Source of the DNA: Francisellaceae bacterium
GTDB taxonomy: Bacteria; Pseudomonadota; Gammaproteobacteria; UBA6186; Azoamicaceae
Length of the DNA stretch: 56,893 bases
Reading direction: 5' to 3'
Assembly: GCA_018703155.1 (NCBI GenBank)
Contig: JABJGS010000061.1
Location: 1 to 56,893, forward strand
Numbering within the stretch: position 1 is the first letter of the stretch; the number at the start of each line of letters is the position of its first letter. A model generated the notes under the pieces. That model saw only the letters and a list, made by a program, of their open reading frames with translations. It had not been told where the DNA came from and did no database searches. The position numbers were made by a program, and so were the translations under genes. Below, in pieces: positions 8,591 to 17,546 of the stretch.

Positions 8591-9910
8591 ATGATCTCTT
8601 TTAATAAATCCATTGATTTGTATTCTAAAGCTAAAAAACTAATGCCTGGTGGTGTAAATTCACCAGTTAGGTCGTTTAATCATGTTGATATTGACCCAAT
8701 ATATCTTGATAGTGGTAACGGTGCTTATGTTTTTGATGTAGATGGCAATAAATATATTGATTATGTTAATTGTTGGGGAGCACTATTGCTCGGACACTCA
8801 CACCCAGATATTGTTAAAAACGTCACAACACAAATACAAAAAAATATGGGACAGGGTGCCTGCTCACCTTTAGAAGTTGAAATTGCAAGTTTAATAAATG
8901 AAATAATGCCTTCTTGTGAAAAAATTAGAATGGTAAATTCAGGAACTGAAGCTACTATGACTGCGATAAGGCTTGCTCGTGGCTATACAGGAAGGAATAA
9001 GGTAATAAAATTCTCTGGTTGCTACCATGGTCATCATGATAGTTTATTAGTTAAAGCTGGTTCTGGTGTTTTAACTTTAAATTTACCAGATTCACCAGGA
9101 ATTCCAAAAGAACTTACACAACATACTTTAATCGCTCCATTTAATGACATCGAGCACACTAAACAACTTTTTGATCATTACGGTAGTGAGATAGCGTGTG
9201 TAATTGTAGAGCCAATTGCCGCGAATATGAATGTTATCCTGCCTAAAGAAGGGTTTTTAAATAGCCTTCAAAAATTATGTCATGATCACTCTAGCTTATT
9301 AATAGCAGATGAAGTTATTACCGGATTCAGAGTAAGCTTAGGTGGTGCACAAGAACAGTATAAATTTAAAGCAGATCTAACCTGTTTAGGTAAAATTATT
9401 GGAGGAGGATTACCAGTAGGAGCTCTAGGAGGACGAAAAGAAATAATGGATCACTTAGCACCGATTGGCTCTGTGTACCAAGCTGGTACTTTATCTGGCA
9501 ATCCTGTCGCTCTAGCTGCAGGGATAGCGGCCCTTCAATATTGTAAAAACAACCCTAACTTGTATACAGAATGTAGTAATAAAATTAAGATGCTAAGTGA
9601 TGGAATCACAGCCGGGGCAAAAAAACATGGCTTTACCATTAATTTTGTTAAGTGTGGAGCTCTATTTGGAATGCAAATAGAAAGTGATCCTTCGCATAAA
9701 ATATTTAGAAGCTTATTCACCGAGCTATTAGCAGAAGGGATCTATATTGCACCATCACCATATGAGGCAACCATGATGTCCACAGCACATAGCACATCTG
9801 ACATAGAGTTTACTGTAAACGGATTTACTAAAGCATTTGCTAAAATTTCAAAGAAAGGAGATCTTAATGTTTCAAGAGTCAAAGTTAATAGAGAGCCTAC
9901 AACGATCTAA
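8591..9910 (+). CDS. hemL: glutamate-1-semialdehyde 2,1-aminomutase
   Basis: PLP enzyme converting glutamate-1-semialdehyde to 5-aminolevulinate in C5-pathway heme synthesis. The start at 8591 (MISFNKS) is chosen because GGAG (8581-8584) precedes it and it aligns with the usual start; this gives 439 residues against about 427 typical. PGGVNSPVR, the GTEATMTAIRLARG cofactor segment, DEVITGFR and the PLP-binding Lys268 in CLGKIIGGGLPVGA are intact. The C-terminus is longer than usual and overlaps the next gene by 44 nt. Divergent from the RRM/rubredoxin pair. Confidence 0.95.
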   Translation: MISFNKSIDLYSKAKKLMPGGVNSPVRSFNHVDIDPIYLDSGNGAYVFDVDGNKYIDYVNCWGALLLGHSHPDIVKNVTTQIQKNMGQGACSPLEVEIASLINEIMPSCEKIRMVNSGTEATMTAIRLARGYTGRNKVIKFSGCYHGHHDSLLVKAGSGVLTLNLPDSPGIPKELTQHTLIAPFNDIEHTKQLFDHYGSEIACVIVEPIAANMNVILPKEGFLNSLQKLCHDHSSLLIADEVITGFRVSLGGAQEQYKFKADLTCLGKIIGGGLPVGALGGRKEIMDHLAPIGSVYQAGTLSGNPVALAAGIAALQYCKNNPNLYTECSNKIKMLSDGITAGAKKHGFTINFVKCGALFGMQIESDPSHKIFRSLFTELLAEGIYIAPSPYEATMMSTAHSTSDIEFTVNGFTKAFAKISKKGDLNVSRVKVNREPTTI

Positions 9911-11333
9911 TTTATATGCTCATGACATCGATAGCTTTGAGATAAAAGAAACTCATCTATCGTGGGTTATACTCACTGGGGAATATGCCTATAAAATAAA
10001 AAAGCCTGTGAATTTTGGGTTTGTTGATTTTACTACTTTAAAAAAGCGTGAACACTTTTGTTCATTAGAGCTAGAACTAAATAAACGATTAACTGATGAA
10101 ACATATCTTGCAATTGTACCTATATATGGTACGGAAGATGCGCCTTCTTTCAATAGTGATAACGGTACGATAATAGAATATGCTATTAAAATGCGGCAAT
10201 TTGCTCAAGAAAATATTTTTGATGTTCTACAAGAAAATAATGAAATCACTATTGAACATATCAATAGTCTGGCTAAGCAAATAGCTGATTTTCATCATGA
10301 AGCAAAAATTATTGAACCGAGCTCTGAGCTCGGTGGCTTTACTAATGTACAACTATCCACCATGGGTAATTTTGATGCATTTGGTACTTTTGATATTAAC
10401 GAATCAGAACAAAAAAAAATTGCCAAGTTGCTAGACTGGACTAAAACCGAGGTTCTCACGCATAAAGATTTATTTGAAAACCGCAAAGCTTCGGGTTTTG
10501 TTAAACATTGTCATGGTGATATTCATTTAGGAAATATTGCCTTAGTTAATAATGTACCAATTATTTTTGATTGCATAGATTTTAATGATAGTTTTTATTG
10601 GATAGATGTTATTAATGAAGTATCGTTCCTTGCAATGGATCTAATGTTACGAGGTGAGCATAATCTGTCTATAAAGTTTTTGAACAAATATTGTGAACAT
10701 ACTAATGATTATGCAGGTATTGCGCTTTTAAAATTTTATTTAATTTATAGAGCTCTAGTTCGCGCAAAGGTTGCTTTGTACACAGATCCTACTTCTCTGT
10801 ATCCACAATTTGTAAAATATATCGAGCTTGCCGATAAATTTAAAAACCAAAGTTGTGACCGCATTATGATAACTTTTGGCTTATCTGGTAGTGGTAAAAG
10901 CACATGTGCCAAACATCTATCTACTAAACACAATGCCATTGTGATCCGTTCTGATATTGAAAGAAATTTTATTTGCCAAGGTAATATGAACTACAATGAT
11001 AATACCTCTGACACTGTATATGAAAATTTACTAATAAAAACTAAAATTATTGCTATCTCAGGATTTAATGTAATAGTTGATGCAACATTTCTGCAGAAAA
11101 AACATCGATCAAGCTTTATGAACCTTGCTAATGAATTAGGTCTTAATTTCACTATTCTAAAAATGAATGCTGATGAAGAAACTTTGCGTGACCGCCTTAC
11201 CAAAAGAACCAATGATATCTCTGAGGCAACACCTCAGGTTTTAGACCTACAACTTAAATCTTTAGAACAATTAACCGCACAGGAACTTAGCTTTTGTATA
11301 GAAATTACAAGTGAGCTAGAAGGTATGACTTAG
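9867..11333 (+). CDS. bifunctional aminoglycoside phosphotransferase-like / P-loop kinase protein
   Basis: A 488-residue two-domain protein. The N-terminal half is an APH-fold kinase domain with the catalytic-loop sequence HCHGDIHLGN (about 214-223) and the metal-binding Asp region IFDCIDFND. The C-terminal part is a zeta-toxin/AAA_33-type kinase domain with Walker A GLSGSGKST (338-346) and a DATFL segment. This fusion is widespread in proteobacteria; its substrate is unknown and the antibiotic-related name reflects fold only. The ATG at 9867 is preceded by AAAGGAG, which lies inside hemL. It converges on sfsA with a 4-nt overlap. Confidence 0.88.
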   Translation: MFQESKLIESLQRSNLYAHDIDSFEIKETHLSWVILTGEYAYKIKKPVNFGFVDFTTLKKREHFCSLELELNKRLTDETYLAIVPIYGTEDAPSFNSDNGTIIEYAIKMRQFAQENIFDVLQENNEITIEHINSLAKQIADFHHEAKIIEPSSELGGFTNVQLSTMGNFDAFGTFDINESEQKKIAKLLDWTKTEVLTHKDLFENRKASGFVKHCHGDIHLGNIALVNNVPIIFDCIDFNDSFYWIDVINEVSFLAMDLMLRGEHNLSIKFLNKYCEHTNDYAGIALLKFYLIYRALVRAKVALYTDPTSLYPQFVKYIELADKFKNQSCDRIMITFGLSGSGKSTCAKHLSTKHNAIVIRSDIERNFICQGNMNYNDNTSDTVYENLLIKTKIIAISGFNVIVDATFLQKKHRSSFMNLANELGLNFTILKMNADEETLRDRLTKRTNDISEATPQVLDLQLKSLEQLTAQELSFCIEITSELEGMT

Positions 11334-12031
11334 GAGCCTATTTTTTCTGGCATCAAAATAGGCACCTCTACGCTCAGCTCCATATTATAAATTGAGATAA
11401 TGGCTCTGTAGGCTAGAATTTCTATGCCTTCATTTATTGCTATCTGTAGTAATTTATAATAATCAGAGCTGATGTGGCTTGCCACTCGAATTGATTTAAC
11501 TCCAGTATGCAGAGCACAAAAGCATAATTTAACCTCATGTCCCTGACGCTTTAATTTAATTAAATTTTTTAAAGTTGACATACTAGTGTTTGGGCTTTCA
11601 GGAAAATACCCGACACCATTGTCATCAGCAAGAGTTACATGCTCAAGACCTACATAGCAAACATCACTTTTATTTTCCAAACGCAGCAACCTGACTCTGT
11701 CATTGCTTTCATCATATATAAGGTCATAATCTATTAATTGTTGGAATGATTTATTTTTCACCCCTTCTTTAAATACTGGACTAACTAACTCTGGATTAAT
11801 ACCAACAATATGCCCACTATCAACTTCTGCTAGCTCCCAGGTGGGTAAACAGTGTAGCCCTGTAGGATTTGAAAACCAAAGCCTTGTACCTAATATATCG
11901 CAAGAAAGTAGTCTCCCAAGGTTGGGGCACCGTATAACCAATTTTTGTCTACTAGGTAAAGCAACCTCCGCTAAAAAACGTATGGGTCTTCTTAACAAAG
12001 TAGCCTCACTAAGGTAACTTGAAAATTTCAT
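11330..12031 (-). CDS. sfsA: SfsA family protein, degenerate core motif
   Basis: A 233-residue homologue of sugar fermentation stimulation protein A (E. coli 234), with an N-terminal OB-like domain and a C-terminal nuclease-like fold. RFLAEV, RCPNLGRL, TWELAEVDSGHIVGINP, FPESPNT and GIEILAYRA align along the family. The usual R-x-D-F and E-V-K positions, which resemble a PD-(D/E)xK site, read RVRL and GLE here, and the ERG..HL helix is replaced by NTSMSTLKNL. Any catalytic or ligand site is therefore probably lost. The ATG at 12031 with GGGAG upstream is preferred over a GTG at 12043. Confidence 0.85.
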   Translation of the reverse strand: MKFSSYLSEATLLRRPIRFLAEVALPSRQKLVIRCPNLGRLLSCDILGTRLWFSNPTGLHCLPTWELAEVDSGHIVGINPELVSPVFKEGVKNKSFQQLIDYDLIYDESNDRVRLLRLENKSDVCYVGLEHVTLADDNGVGYFPESPNTSMSTLKNLIKLKRQGHEVKLCFCALHTGVKSIRVASHISSDYYKLLQIAINEGIEILAYRAIISIYNMELSVEVPILMPEKIGS

Positions 12032-12409
12032 TTCATCTCCCACATCCTGGTATACAAATTTATTCGGCTTACACTTGAATTTACTTGAATTTTTATTTGT
12101 ATTTGACCTTTGTTCAGGTTGTGTTTAGCTATAAATTAGATGGTATTCTCCTTTGCATAATTTTTTCCACTATAATTCATAGATTTTACCCATTGATGTA
12201 TTAGACTTTTTTGCTATAGAGTTAGCAGATGGCTCATTAAATTTTTGGGCCTCAAAGACTACATAGACTGAGTTGACTTCGAATGCTCATGTAATTAGTA
12301 TTAGTCTTTGATTCCCAAGCTAGGACGGTTTTGGGGTCTAAAAGGATAGCAGTGATAATATCTGCTAGAGGCCTAAATATTAAAAGGCGTAAAATATCAA
12401 GGATTATAT
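12032..12409. other. intergenic region upstream of dksA
   Basis: About 380 bp between divergent sfsA and dksA. A TATAAT at 12171-12176 and an extended -10 TGATAATAT at 12353-12361 are promoter candidates toward dksA; neither has a good -35. TAGCAG (12347-12352) and CTGCTA (12362-12367) form a small inverted repeat around the second candidate. No gene is seen. Confidence 0.4.
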
Positions 12410-13078
12410 ATGCCTGGGAGTGCTGAAATGGTGGATAAAATAAGGAAAAGTGCTAGTAAGCCTTCCAAAAATAAGGCTGTAACAAAGAAAAAGTCTACAT
12501 CCGTTAAAATAAAAGCGAAACCTAAATCAACCGAGGCTAAAGTTAAGAAAGCCCCAGCAACTATAATAAAAGCTGCTGTAAAAAAAATTAAGAAGAAAAC
12601 TGTGTCAAAAACTGTAACAAGGGCTGCAAAGCCACCACCTACAAAAAATAAAGCCGCATCTAATGAACAATCCCTCATTAATGGCAAGTCTCAACCATAT
12701 GATATTAACAATATCGAAGAATATATGTGTGAGCCTCAGTTAGATCATTTCAGACTCATCTTGAATGGTTGGAAAAATGACTTAATGCAAGAGGTTGATC
12801 ATACACTAACTGAAATGAAAGAAGTTTCTAATTTATCAGATTTAAATGATCGAGCTAGCCAGGAGGAATCCTTTGCTCTTGAACTTCGGACCAGAGATCG
12901 TGAACGCAAACTTATCAGAAAGATTGAAAGTGCAATTCAACAGATCGATGATGAAGATTATGGTTATTGTGAATCATGTGGTGTTGAGATTGGGATCCGT
13001 CGCCTAGAAGCAAGACCCACTGCATCCTTATGCATTGAATGTAAAACTCTAGCAGAAATTAGAGAAAAGCGCTCATAG
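12410..13078 (+). CDS. dksA: DksA family RNA polymerase-binding transcription factor with Lys-rich N-terminal extension
   Basis: Binds the RNA polymerase secondary channel and, with ppGpp, mediates the stringent response. Of 222 residues, the last ~125 are DksA: a coiled coil with the tip DLNDRASQEE (D144, D147, A149 matching the essential acidic tip) and a four-cysteine zinc finger (C187, C190, C208, C211). The first ~85 residues are an added tail rich in Lys, Ala, Thr and Pro, resembling histone H1 or AlgP-type DNA-binding tails. The ATG at 12410 has AAGGA upstream; an ATG at 12428 with GGGAG is an alternative that keeps most of the tail. Confidence 0.92.
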   Translation: MPGSAEMVDKIRKSASKPSKNKAVTKKKSTSVKIKAKPKSTEAKVKKAPATIIKAAVKKIKKKTVSKTVTRAAKPPPTKNKAASNEQSLINGKSQPYDINNIEEYMCEPQLDHFRLILNGWKNDLMQEVDHTLTEMKEVSNLSDLNDRASQEESFALELRTRDRERKLIRKIESAIQQIDDEDYGYCESCGVEIGIRRLEARPTASLCIECKTLAEIREKRS

Positions 13079-13083
13079 CATAA

Positions 13084-13290
13084 TCACTGGAGAGGCACGT
13101 AATACCTCTCCAGTAATGTCTGCAAATAGTTATCTATAGCTGCTTGGAAACAAAAATTGAAATCTTTTTGCCTCTTACTCTGTGTAATAATTAGATCATG
13201 CCCACAGGCAATCTCTGCATAAAATATCCCTGTCCCACCTAAATAAGTAGCACAACATTCAAAGCCTTTGTAAAAGTATCTTGTTATCAT
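13084..13290 (-). CDS. small HicB-like fold protein, orphan
   Basis: A 68-residue protein. The order YKGF, a strand ending GIFYAEI, DLIIT, then FQAAIDNYLQTL matches the HicB pattern YKGY...G.F.GeV...D.itF...F.eaiddYL. No HicA-type toxin gene or C-terminal DNA-binding domain is present, so it is not an evident toxin-antitoxin pair. Its 3' end forms a hairpin shared with the convergent dksA gene. The fold is inferred from a short alignment made by eye; the function is unknown. Confidence 0.55.
   Translation of the reverse strand: MITRYFYKGFECCATYLGGTGIFYAEIACGHDLIITQSKRQKDFNFCFQAAIDNYLQTLLERYYVPLQ
13086..13114. terminator. hairpin between convergent dksA and the HicB-like gene
   Basis: ACTGGAGAGG (13086-13095) and CCTCTCCAGT (13105-13114) form a perfect 10-bp stem with a 9-nt loop. 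It starts 8 nt after the dksA stop and lies within the last codons of the opposite gene. There is no U-tract, so termination strength is uncertain. Confidence 0.5.
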
Positions 13291-13367
13291 ATTTTATGCG
13301 ACAATATCTTGGTTTTTCGCTGATCTTACTCTCTTAATTAAAATGTGCATATAGGAATTATAACCAA

Positions 13368-14546
13368 ATGCCCACAGATGTTGAAAATGTTGATATTGCT
13401 ATTATTGGCGGTGGCATTGCAGGCCTGTGGAACTATATATTGCTATCTCAACAAGGTTATAAAGTTGTTTTAATAGAAAATAACACCCTGGGATCAGGAC
13501 AAACTATCGCCTCACAAGGTATTATCCATAGTGGTATTAAGTACTCATTAAATGCAAACCTCAGCAATGCCACCATCTCAATAAAAGATATGCCAAACTT
13601 GTGGCGTCAATGTTTGAATGGTAGTGGTCTTATAGATCTTAGCCAAACAAAAGTAAATTCTACTGAGCACTGGCTCTGGCCATATAAAAGTATTTCGGCA
13701 AAATTAACTAGTTTTTTTGCAGGTCACGCGATGCTATCTAAAGTGAATAGAAAACCTGCACCGTCATGGTTCAAAGAGATAAGTACTGTTAATGAAGTAT
13801 ATTCCTTAGATGAAATAGTTTTGGATATCCCATCATTACTAACTAATATGCAAAATTTACATCCTGACAATATCATTAAATGTAATGATGTGATCTTAAA
13901 TAAAACTAATAATGGTTCAGTTGAAAACATAACCATATCTATTGATAAAACAAAAGTATGCTTTAAAGCTCTACATTATGTATTTACTGCTGGCCCATCC
14001 AATACCATGTTTTTTGGAGGAAAAAGCAAAGATCATTTATCTCAACAAAGACCACTACACATGTTATGGCTAAAAGCTAACAACCTTCCCAAATTATTTG
14101 GACATGTAATTGCAGGGTTATCTAGTAAGCCAATATTGACAATCACTTCTCATGTTTGCCAAACTTCTAATAAAGATATTTGGTATATTGGTGGTAATTT
14201 AGCTGAAACTGGCGCTGATAAAAATGAAAAAGTTTTAATTGATTCTCTACAACAACTACTTTCTGAAATTTTCCCTAACCTGATCCTCGATGCACCAGAG
14301 TATGGCAATTTTAGAATTTCTAGAACTGAAGGCAGGCAAGCCAATGGTAATCGCCCAAATTCTTTTGTAATAAATAATCAACACAATTATTCATTATTGT
14401 GGCCAACTAAACTAGCATTAGCACCACTGAGCGCATTAGCTATCCAGGAATATCTCGATAGCAAAATCACTAAAAGCCCCGCCAATACTCTTAGCAAAAA
14501 ATATCCACATCCAGTGATTGCCGCACCACCATGGGAGACCAAATAA
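13368..14546 (+). CDS. FAD-dependent oxidoreductase (DAO/LhgO-like)
   Basis: A 392-residue flavoprotein. The N-terminus has a Rossmann dinucleotide-binding motif (IIGGGIAGLWNYILL, about 12-26) ending in IEN. It is followed by SGQTIASQGIIHSGIKY, equivalent to the NSGVIHAGIYY segment of L-2-hydroxyglutarate oxidase and glycerol-3-phosphate dehydrogenase relatives. The substrate cannot be told from sequence. It is translationally coupled to the aldo/keto reductase: the TAA overlaps the next ATG by one base. Confidence 0.82.
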   Translation: MPTDVENVDIAIIGGGIAGLWNYILLSQQGYKVVLIENNTLGSGQTIASQGIIHSGIKYSLNANLSNATISIKDMPNLWRQCLNGSGLIDLSQTKVNSTEHWLWPYKSISAKLTSFFAGHAMLSKVNRKPAPSWFKEISTVNEVYSLDEIVLDIPSLLTNMQNLHPDNIIKCNDVILNKTNNGSVENITISIDKTKVCFKALHYVFTAGPSNTMFFGGKSKDHLSQQRPLHMLWLKANNLPKLFGHVIAGLSSKPILTITSHVCQTSNKDIWYIGGNLAETGADKNEKVLIDSLQQLLSEIFPNLILDAPEYGNFRISRTEGRQANGNRPNSFVINNQHNYSLLWPTKLALAPLSALAIQEYLDSKITKSPANTLSKKYPHPVIAAPPWETK

Positions 14547-15319
14547 TGTTATTAAAACGTCAACTTGGCTCCACAGATATTAAAGTTTCAGAACTTGGAT
14601 TGGGTACGGTAAAACTTGGACGTAATACAAAAGTAAAATACCCAGATAATTTTTCTATTCCTAATGACCAGCAAGCTCTGAAGTTATTGTCTACAGCTGC
14701 TGAATTAGGAATCAATTTGCTTGATACAGCTCCAGCATATGGAAATTCTGAGGAGCGTTTAGGAAACTTATTAAAAGGACAACGACATAACTGGATCCTG
14801 TGCTCTAAAGTTGGAGAAGAATTCATTAATAACGAATCAACATATCTTTACAATCATGCTCACATTAAAAAAAGTATTGAGAGAAGCTTGCAGCGTTTAA
14901 ATACTGACTATATTGATATTATGCTTATCCACTCTAATGGTAATGATGAGGATATTATTCAATCCGGTGCTTTAGAAATTCTCAATGATTTTAAAAATAA
15001 GGGTTATATCAGAGCTACTGGTATGTCAACTAAAACCATTTCTGGTGGCATTATGACTATAGAACAAGCCGATATTGCAATGATTACATATAACCCTTGG
15101 TATACAGATGAAAAGCCAGTCATAAATAAAGCTAAAGATCTAAACAAAGGTATACTAATAAAAAAAGCTTTTAATAGTGGCAATTTCGACAACAATACAG
15201 AGCCTAATCCAATTGCTCATTCACTAAATTTTATTCTTCAAGAACCTATTGTATCATCAATAATAATTGGCTCAATAAATCCAGAACACTTAATCCACAA
15301 TATACAAAATATTACATAA
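14546..15319 (+). CDS. aldo/keto reductase
   Basis: A 257-residue NAD(P)H-dependent oxidoreductase with a TIM-barrel fold. The catalytic tetrad is visible: Asp and Tyr in LLDTAPAYGNSEERLG, Lys in LCSKVG and His in IDIMLIHSNG. The start at 14546 forms TAATG with the upstream stop and has GGAG 8 nt before it; an ATG at 14531 is in frame but lacks a ribosome site. Co-transcribed with the FAD oxidoreductase, so the two may act on one metabolite. Substrate unknown. Confidence 0.87.
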   Translation: MLLKRQLGSTDIKVSELGLGTVKLGRNTKVKYPDNFSIPNDQQALKLLSTAAELGINLLDTAPAYGNSEERLGNLLKGQRHNWILCSKVGEEFINNESTYLYNHAHIKKSIERSLQRLNTDYIDIMLIHSNGNDEDIIQSGALEILNDFKNKGYIRATGMSTKTISGGIMTIEQADIAMITYNPWYTDEKPVINKAKDLNKGILIKKAFNSGNFDNNTEPNPIAHSLNFILQEPIVSSIIIGSINPEHLIHNIQNIT

Positions 15320-15594
15320 CTCATAGAACAAATAAATAGATTACTATAATAACTTCATTCTTAATTTTAGAGTTTTCTGTCTCTCTACAACCTATTCTGC
15401 TCTTGAAGCAAAGCATATCTTATATTAACCAATATCTTGCCTTATCTATTATCTTTGATTAGTTAAATAAAATTGTTCCCCCTAACAATTATCTGAGCTT
15501 TTCTTGCTTATTCATACGCTAAATTTATTTCCTTATCTACAGGGAAATACCTTGAGCCTACAAACAGTTACAAAGTCTTAACTAAAAAATATTA
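15320..15594. other. intergenic region, no gene seen
   Basis: About 275 bp after the aldo/keto reductase gene with stops in all frames and no clear terminator. It is continuous with the transposase remnant that follows and may include more decayed insertion-sequence DNA. Confidence 0.4.
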
Positions 15595-15930
15595 GGATGC
15601 TCCAAAAGAATAAGTTTGCCAATAATTGGAGGTGGGCTAAAATTGCATTACAAAAAATCCACAGTAAAATAGCTAATGTTAGACGTAATTGCTCTAGATA
15701 CATCATCTACTTGAATCAAGTAATAGCCTAGATATCGTTATTATAGAAGATTTTAAAATCACCTTAATGAGCAAATCAGCGAAGGGAACTATCGATAAGC
15801 CTGAAAAGATAAATAAGGCTTAAATCGTTCAATATGAGACCAAGGTTATTATAAATTTGAAGAACTTCTTACCTACAAGAAAGAATGTCTAGGAAAGGAT
15901 GTATTAGTGATATCGACATATAATACAGCA
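15595..15930 (+). pseudogene. decayed IS200/IS605-group TnpB (OrfB) remnant
   Basis: Fragments of a TnpB protein are readable in several frames. First come NWRWAKIALQKIHSKIANVRR (about 15605-15690) and LDIVIIEDFKI followed by MSKSAKGTIDKPEK (about 15728-15812). Then DQGYYKFEELLTYKKECLGK (about 15837-15897) matches the ILDQGWYEFRRQLEYK region of the family. Frameshifts and stops separate them, and the zinc-finger and RuvC C-terminal parts are missing. No flanking ends or TnpA are recognisable. It is inactive. Confidence 0.75.
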
Positions 15931-16015
15931 ATAAATAAAATATACTTAGTGAAATCACCAACAGTTGCAGTCTAGATTCTCCTAATCATTAGAAGGTGAA
16001 TGTTAAAAATTATTT

Positions 16016-17515
16016 CTATAATACAGACAGTAAGCGGCGTAGTCTGGTTTGATCGATTAACTGGTTAGCTAAGTGCTCATCACCTTCATTAGTTAGCCCA
16101 AACTCTAGCTGTGGCTGTGGTTTAAACAAAACTCTACTAGATAAATCATTAAGACTTAAAGTTCTCCTCCAATTATACTTCATTTCATTTTTTTGAATAT
16201 CTCCACGTCTTTTAACTTTTTTAAATGCACTGCCAATAAGTTCAGGGGCATCATCAAAACTTGAGCTTCTTGACCTTACCATTACCCTAGCTCCAGCTCC
16301 AGCCCTAGCCATAGCTCCAGACCCAGATACAGCCTTAATAACATTTCCGGGAAAATAATTAGGACATCTTACGATTGGCATTGGTGTAGCGATTACTCCA
16401 TTAGGAATTTTCAAGACTAAAGATCTATGATCGCCAATATCAAACACTTGGCCTTCTGGGCTATAAACTAGTCTTTCATGTAGAACGCTGACTTCTCTGT
16501 CAACAAGATGGGATAAAGCAGACGCCATGAATAATGCTAAATCCTCATCCATGTCACTTTTCAGGCCAGTTTCATTGAATATATCTTTGCTGACAACTTC
16601 CTCAAATTTTCTAGCTTGAGTATTAACAACATCAACATCAGCAGCAGCGGCAGAAGCAGCAGCATGATGACCTTGGAGCGATAAATCTGGACTAATACAT
16701 ACATTAAAATAATGATCAGTAGGCACACGTATTGTAGTAGCTGAAAGTGTGAATTTGGCTCGTTCTGCATCTATATCTATAGTAGGGAAAAATGGATGAT
16801 CTAGGATCCTTGCTGTTCCTGCTCCAGATGTTGTAACAGTCTGGTAATACCCCCTAAATCCAGAAACCTCAACAGAACGGTAGCCCATTCTAGATAGTTC
16901 TCCAAAGAATTTCCCAATAAAAGATTCCGCTAACATTCTTTCATGATACTCATCAATACTATTTGATGGCAACACCTTATGACAATAAGCGGAGTTACAG
17001 GAATGAAAGATAATGTTCACAGGCTGTATAATTTTATTATTCAACTTTAATTCTAGCAGACCCTTACTGCCAAAAAATTTAGCAATCATTCGTGCAAATG
17101 GTTTTGGCCTAATCCTTTCTGTTGGATTTGTACCTCCAATGCCGATAGGATCACCATGTCCAACAATATGAAACTCCGGTGTAAATTGACGTTCATTACT
17201 TATTGCTTCAGCATAAAATGCCGGAGTATACTCTCTCATCGTATCTTTTAAAAAAGCATTATCTGTCCCAAAAGAATCACATGGAAACAGTGGAATTGGG
17301 CAAACTTTTCCTTTTCCTTTTGAATTATTTTCCAGCATTCTTATAGTTCTATTTGCCATTTCTAATAATGCAAGATCATCCTCTATCATAGATGGAGTAA
17401 CAAAAGGAACCCGAGGAAGAACAACATATCTGCTCATTCTCCGACCAAGTCTATTTTTTTTGTAACGAGAATAAACTAGTAGAAGTTTCTGTATTTTTTT
17501 CTCTACACTAGGCAT
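16016..17515 (-). CDS. hypothetical protein with clan CD-like His/Cys signature (paralogue A)
   Basis: A 499-residue accessory protein paralogous to the next gene. The shared core has FHIVGHGDPIGIGG (H120), then IIFHSCNSAY (C173), then SFIGKFFGELSRMGYRSVEV and GFRGYY. A His-Gly after a hydrophobic strand followed by a Cys after a second strand is the arrangement of clan CD peptidases (caspase, C80, CHAT; compare the CHAT SACxTA motif). An Ala-rich segment (about 285-297) and an Ala/Gly run (~400) separate less conserved parts. There is no signal peptide or membrane helix. AAGGA lies 6 nt before the ATG. It sits 31 bp downstream of paralogue B and is likely co-transcribed. Protease activity is inference; an effector role is possible. 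Confidence 0.6.
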   Translation of the reverse strand: MPSVEKKIQKLLLVYSRYKKNRLGRRMSRYVVLPRVPFVTPSMIEDDLALLEMANRTIRMLENNSKGKGKVCPIPLFPCDSFGTDNAFLKDTMREYTPAFYAEAISNERQFTPEFHIVGHGDPIGIGGTNPTERIRPKPFARMIAKFFGSKGLLELKLNNKIIQPVNIIFHSCNSAYCHKVLPSNSIDEYHERMLAESFIGKFFGELSRMGYRSVEVSGFRGYYQTVTTSGAGTARILDHPFFPTIDIDAERAKFTLSATTIRVPTDHYFNVCISPDLSLQGHHAAASAAAADVDVVNTQARKFEEVVSKDIFNETGLKSDMDEDLALFMASALSHLVDREVSVLHERLVYSPEGQVFDIGDHRSLVLKIPNGVIATPMPIVRCPNYFPGNVIKAVSGSGAMARAGAGARVMVRSRSSSFDDAPELIGSAFKKVKRRGDIQKNEMKYNWRRTLSLNDLSSRVLFKPQPQLEFGLTNEGDEHLANQLIDQTRLRRLLSVL

Positions 17516-17546
17516 AATTTATCCTTACAATTATATATCTATATTA

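Noticed and set aside
9867-11333. Aminoglycoside resistance gene
   Set aside because: The APH-like domain belongs to a widespread fusion with a P-loop kinase of unknown substrate; nothing indicates antibiotic modification.
12397-12687. Minus-strand ORF rich in Phe/Leu/Val opposite the dksA start
   Set aside because: It is the mirror of the Lys/Ala-rich DksA tail (AAA/AAG read backwards as TTT/CTT), without a ribosome site; not a membrane protein gene.
13084-13367. hicAB toxin-antitoxin locus
   Set aside because: Only a HicB-like protein is visible; no HicA-sized ORF with the dsRBD-like pattern is present on either strand.
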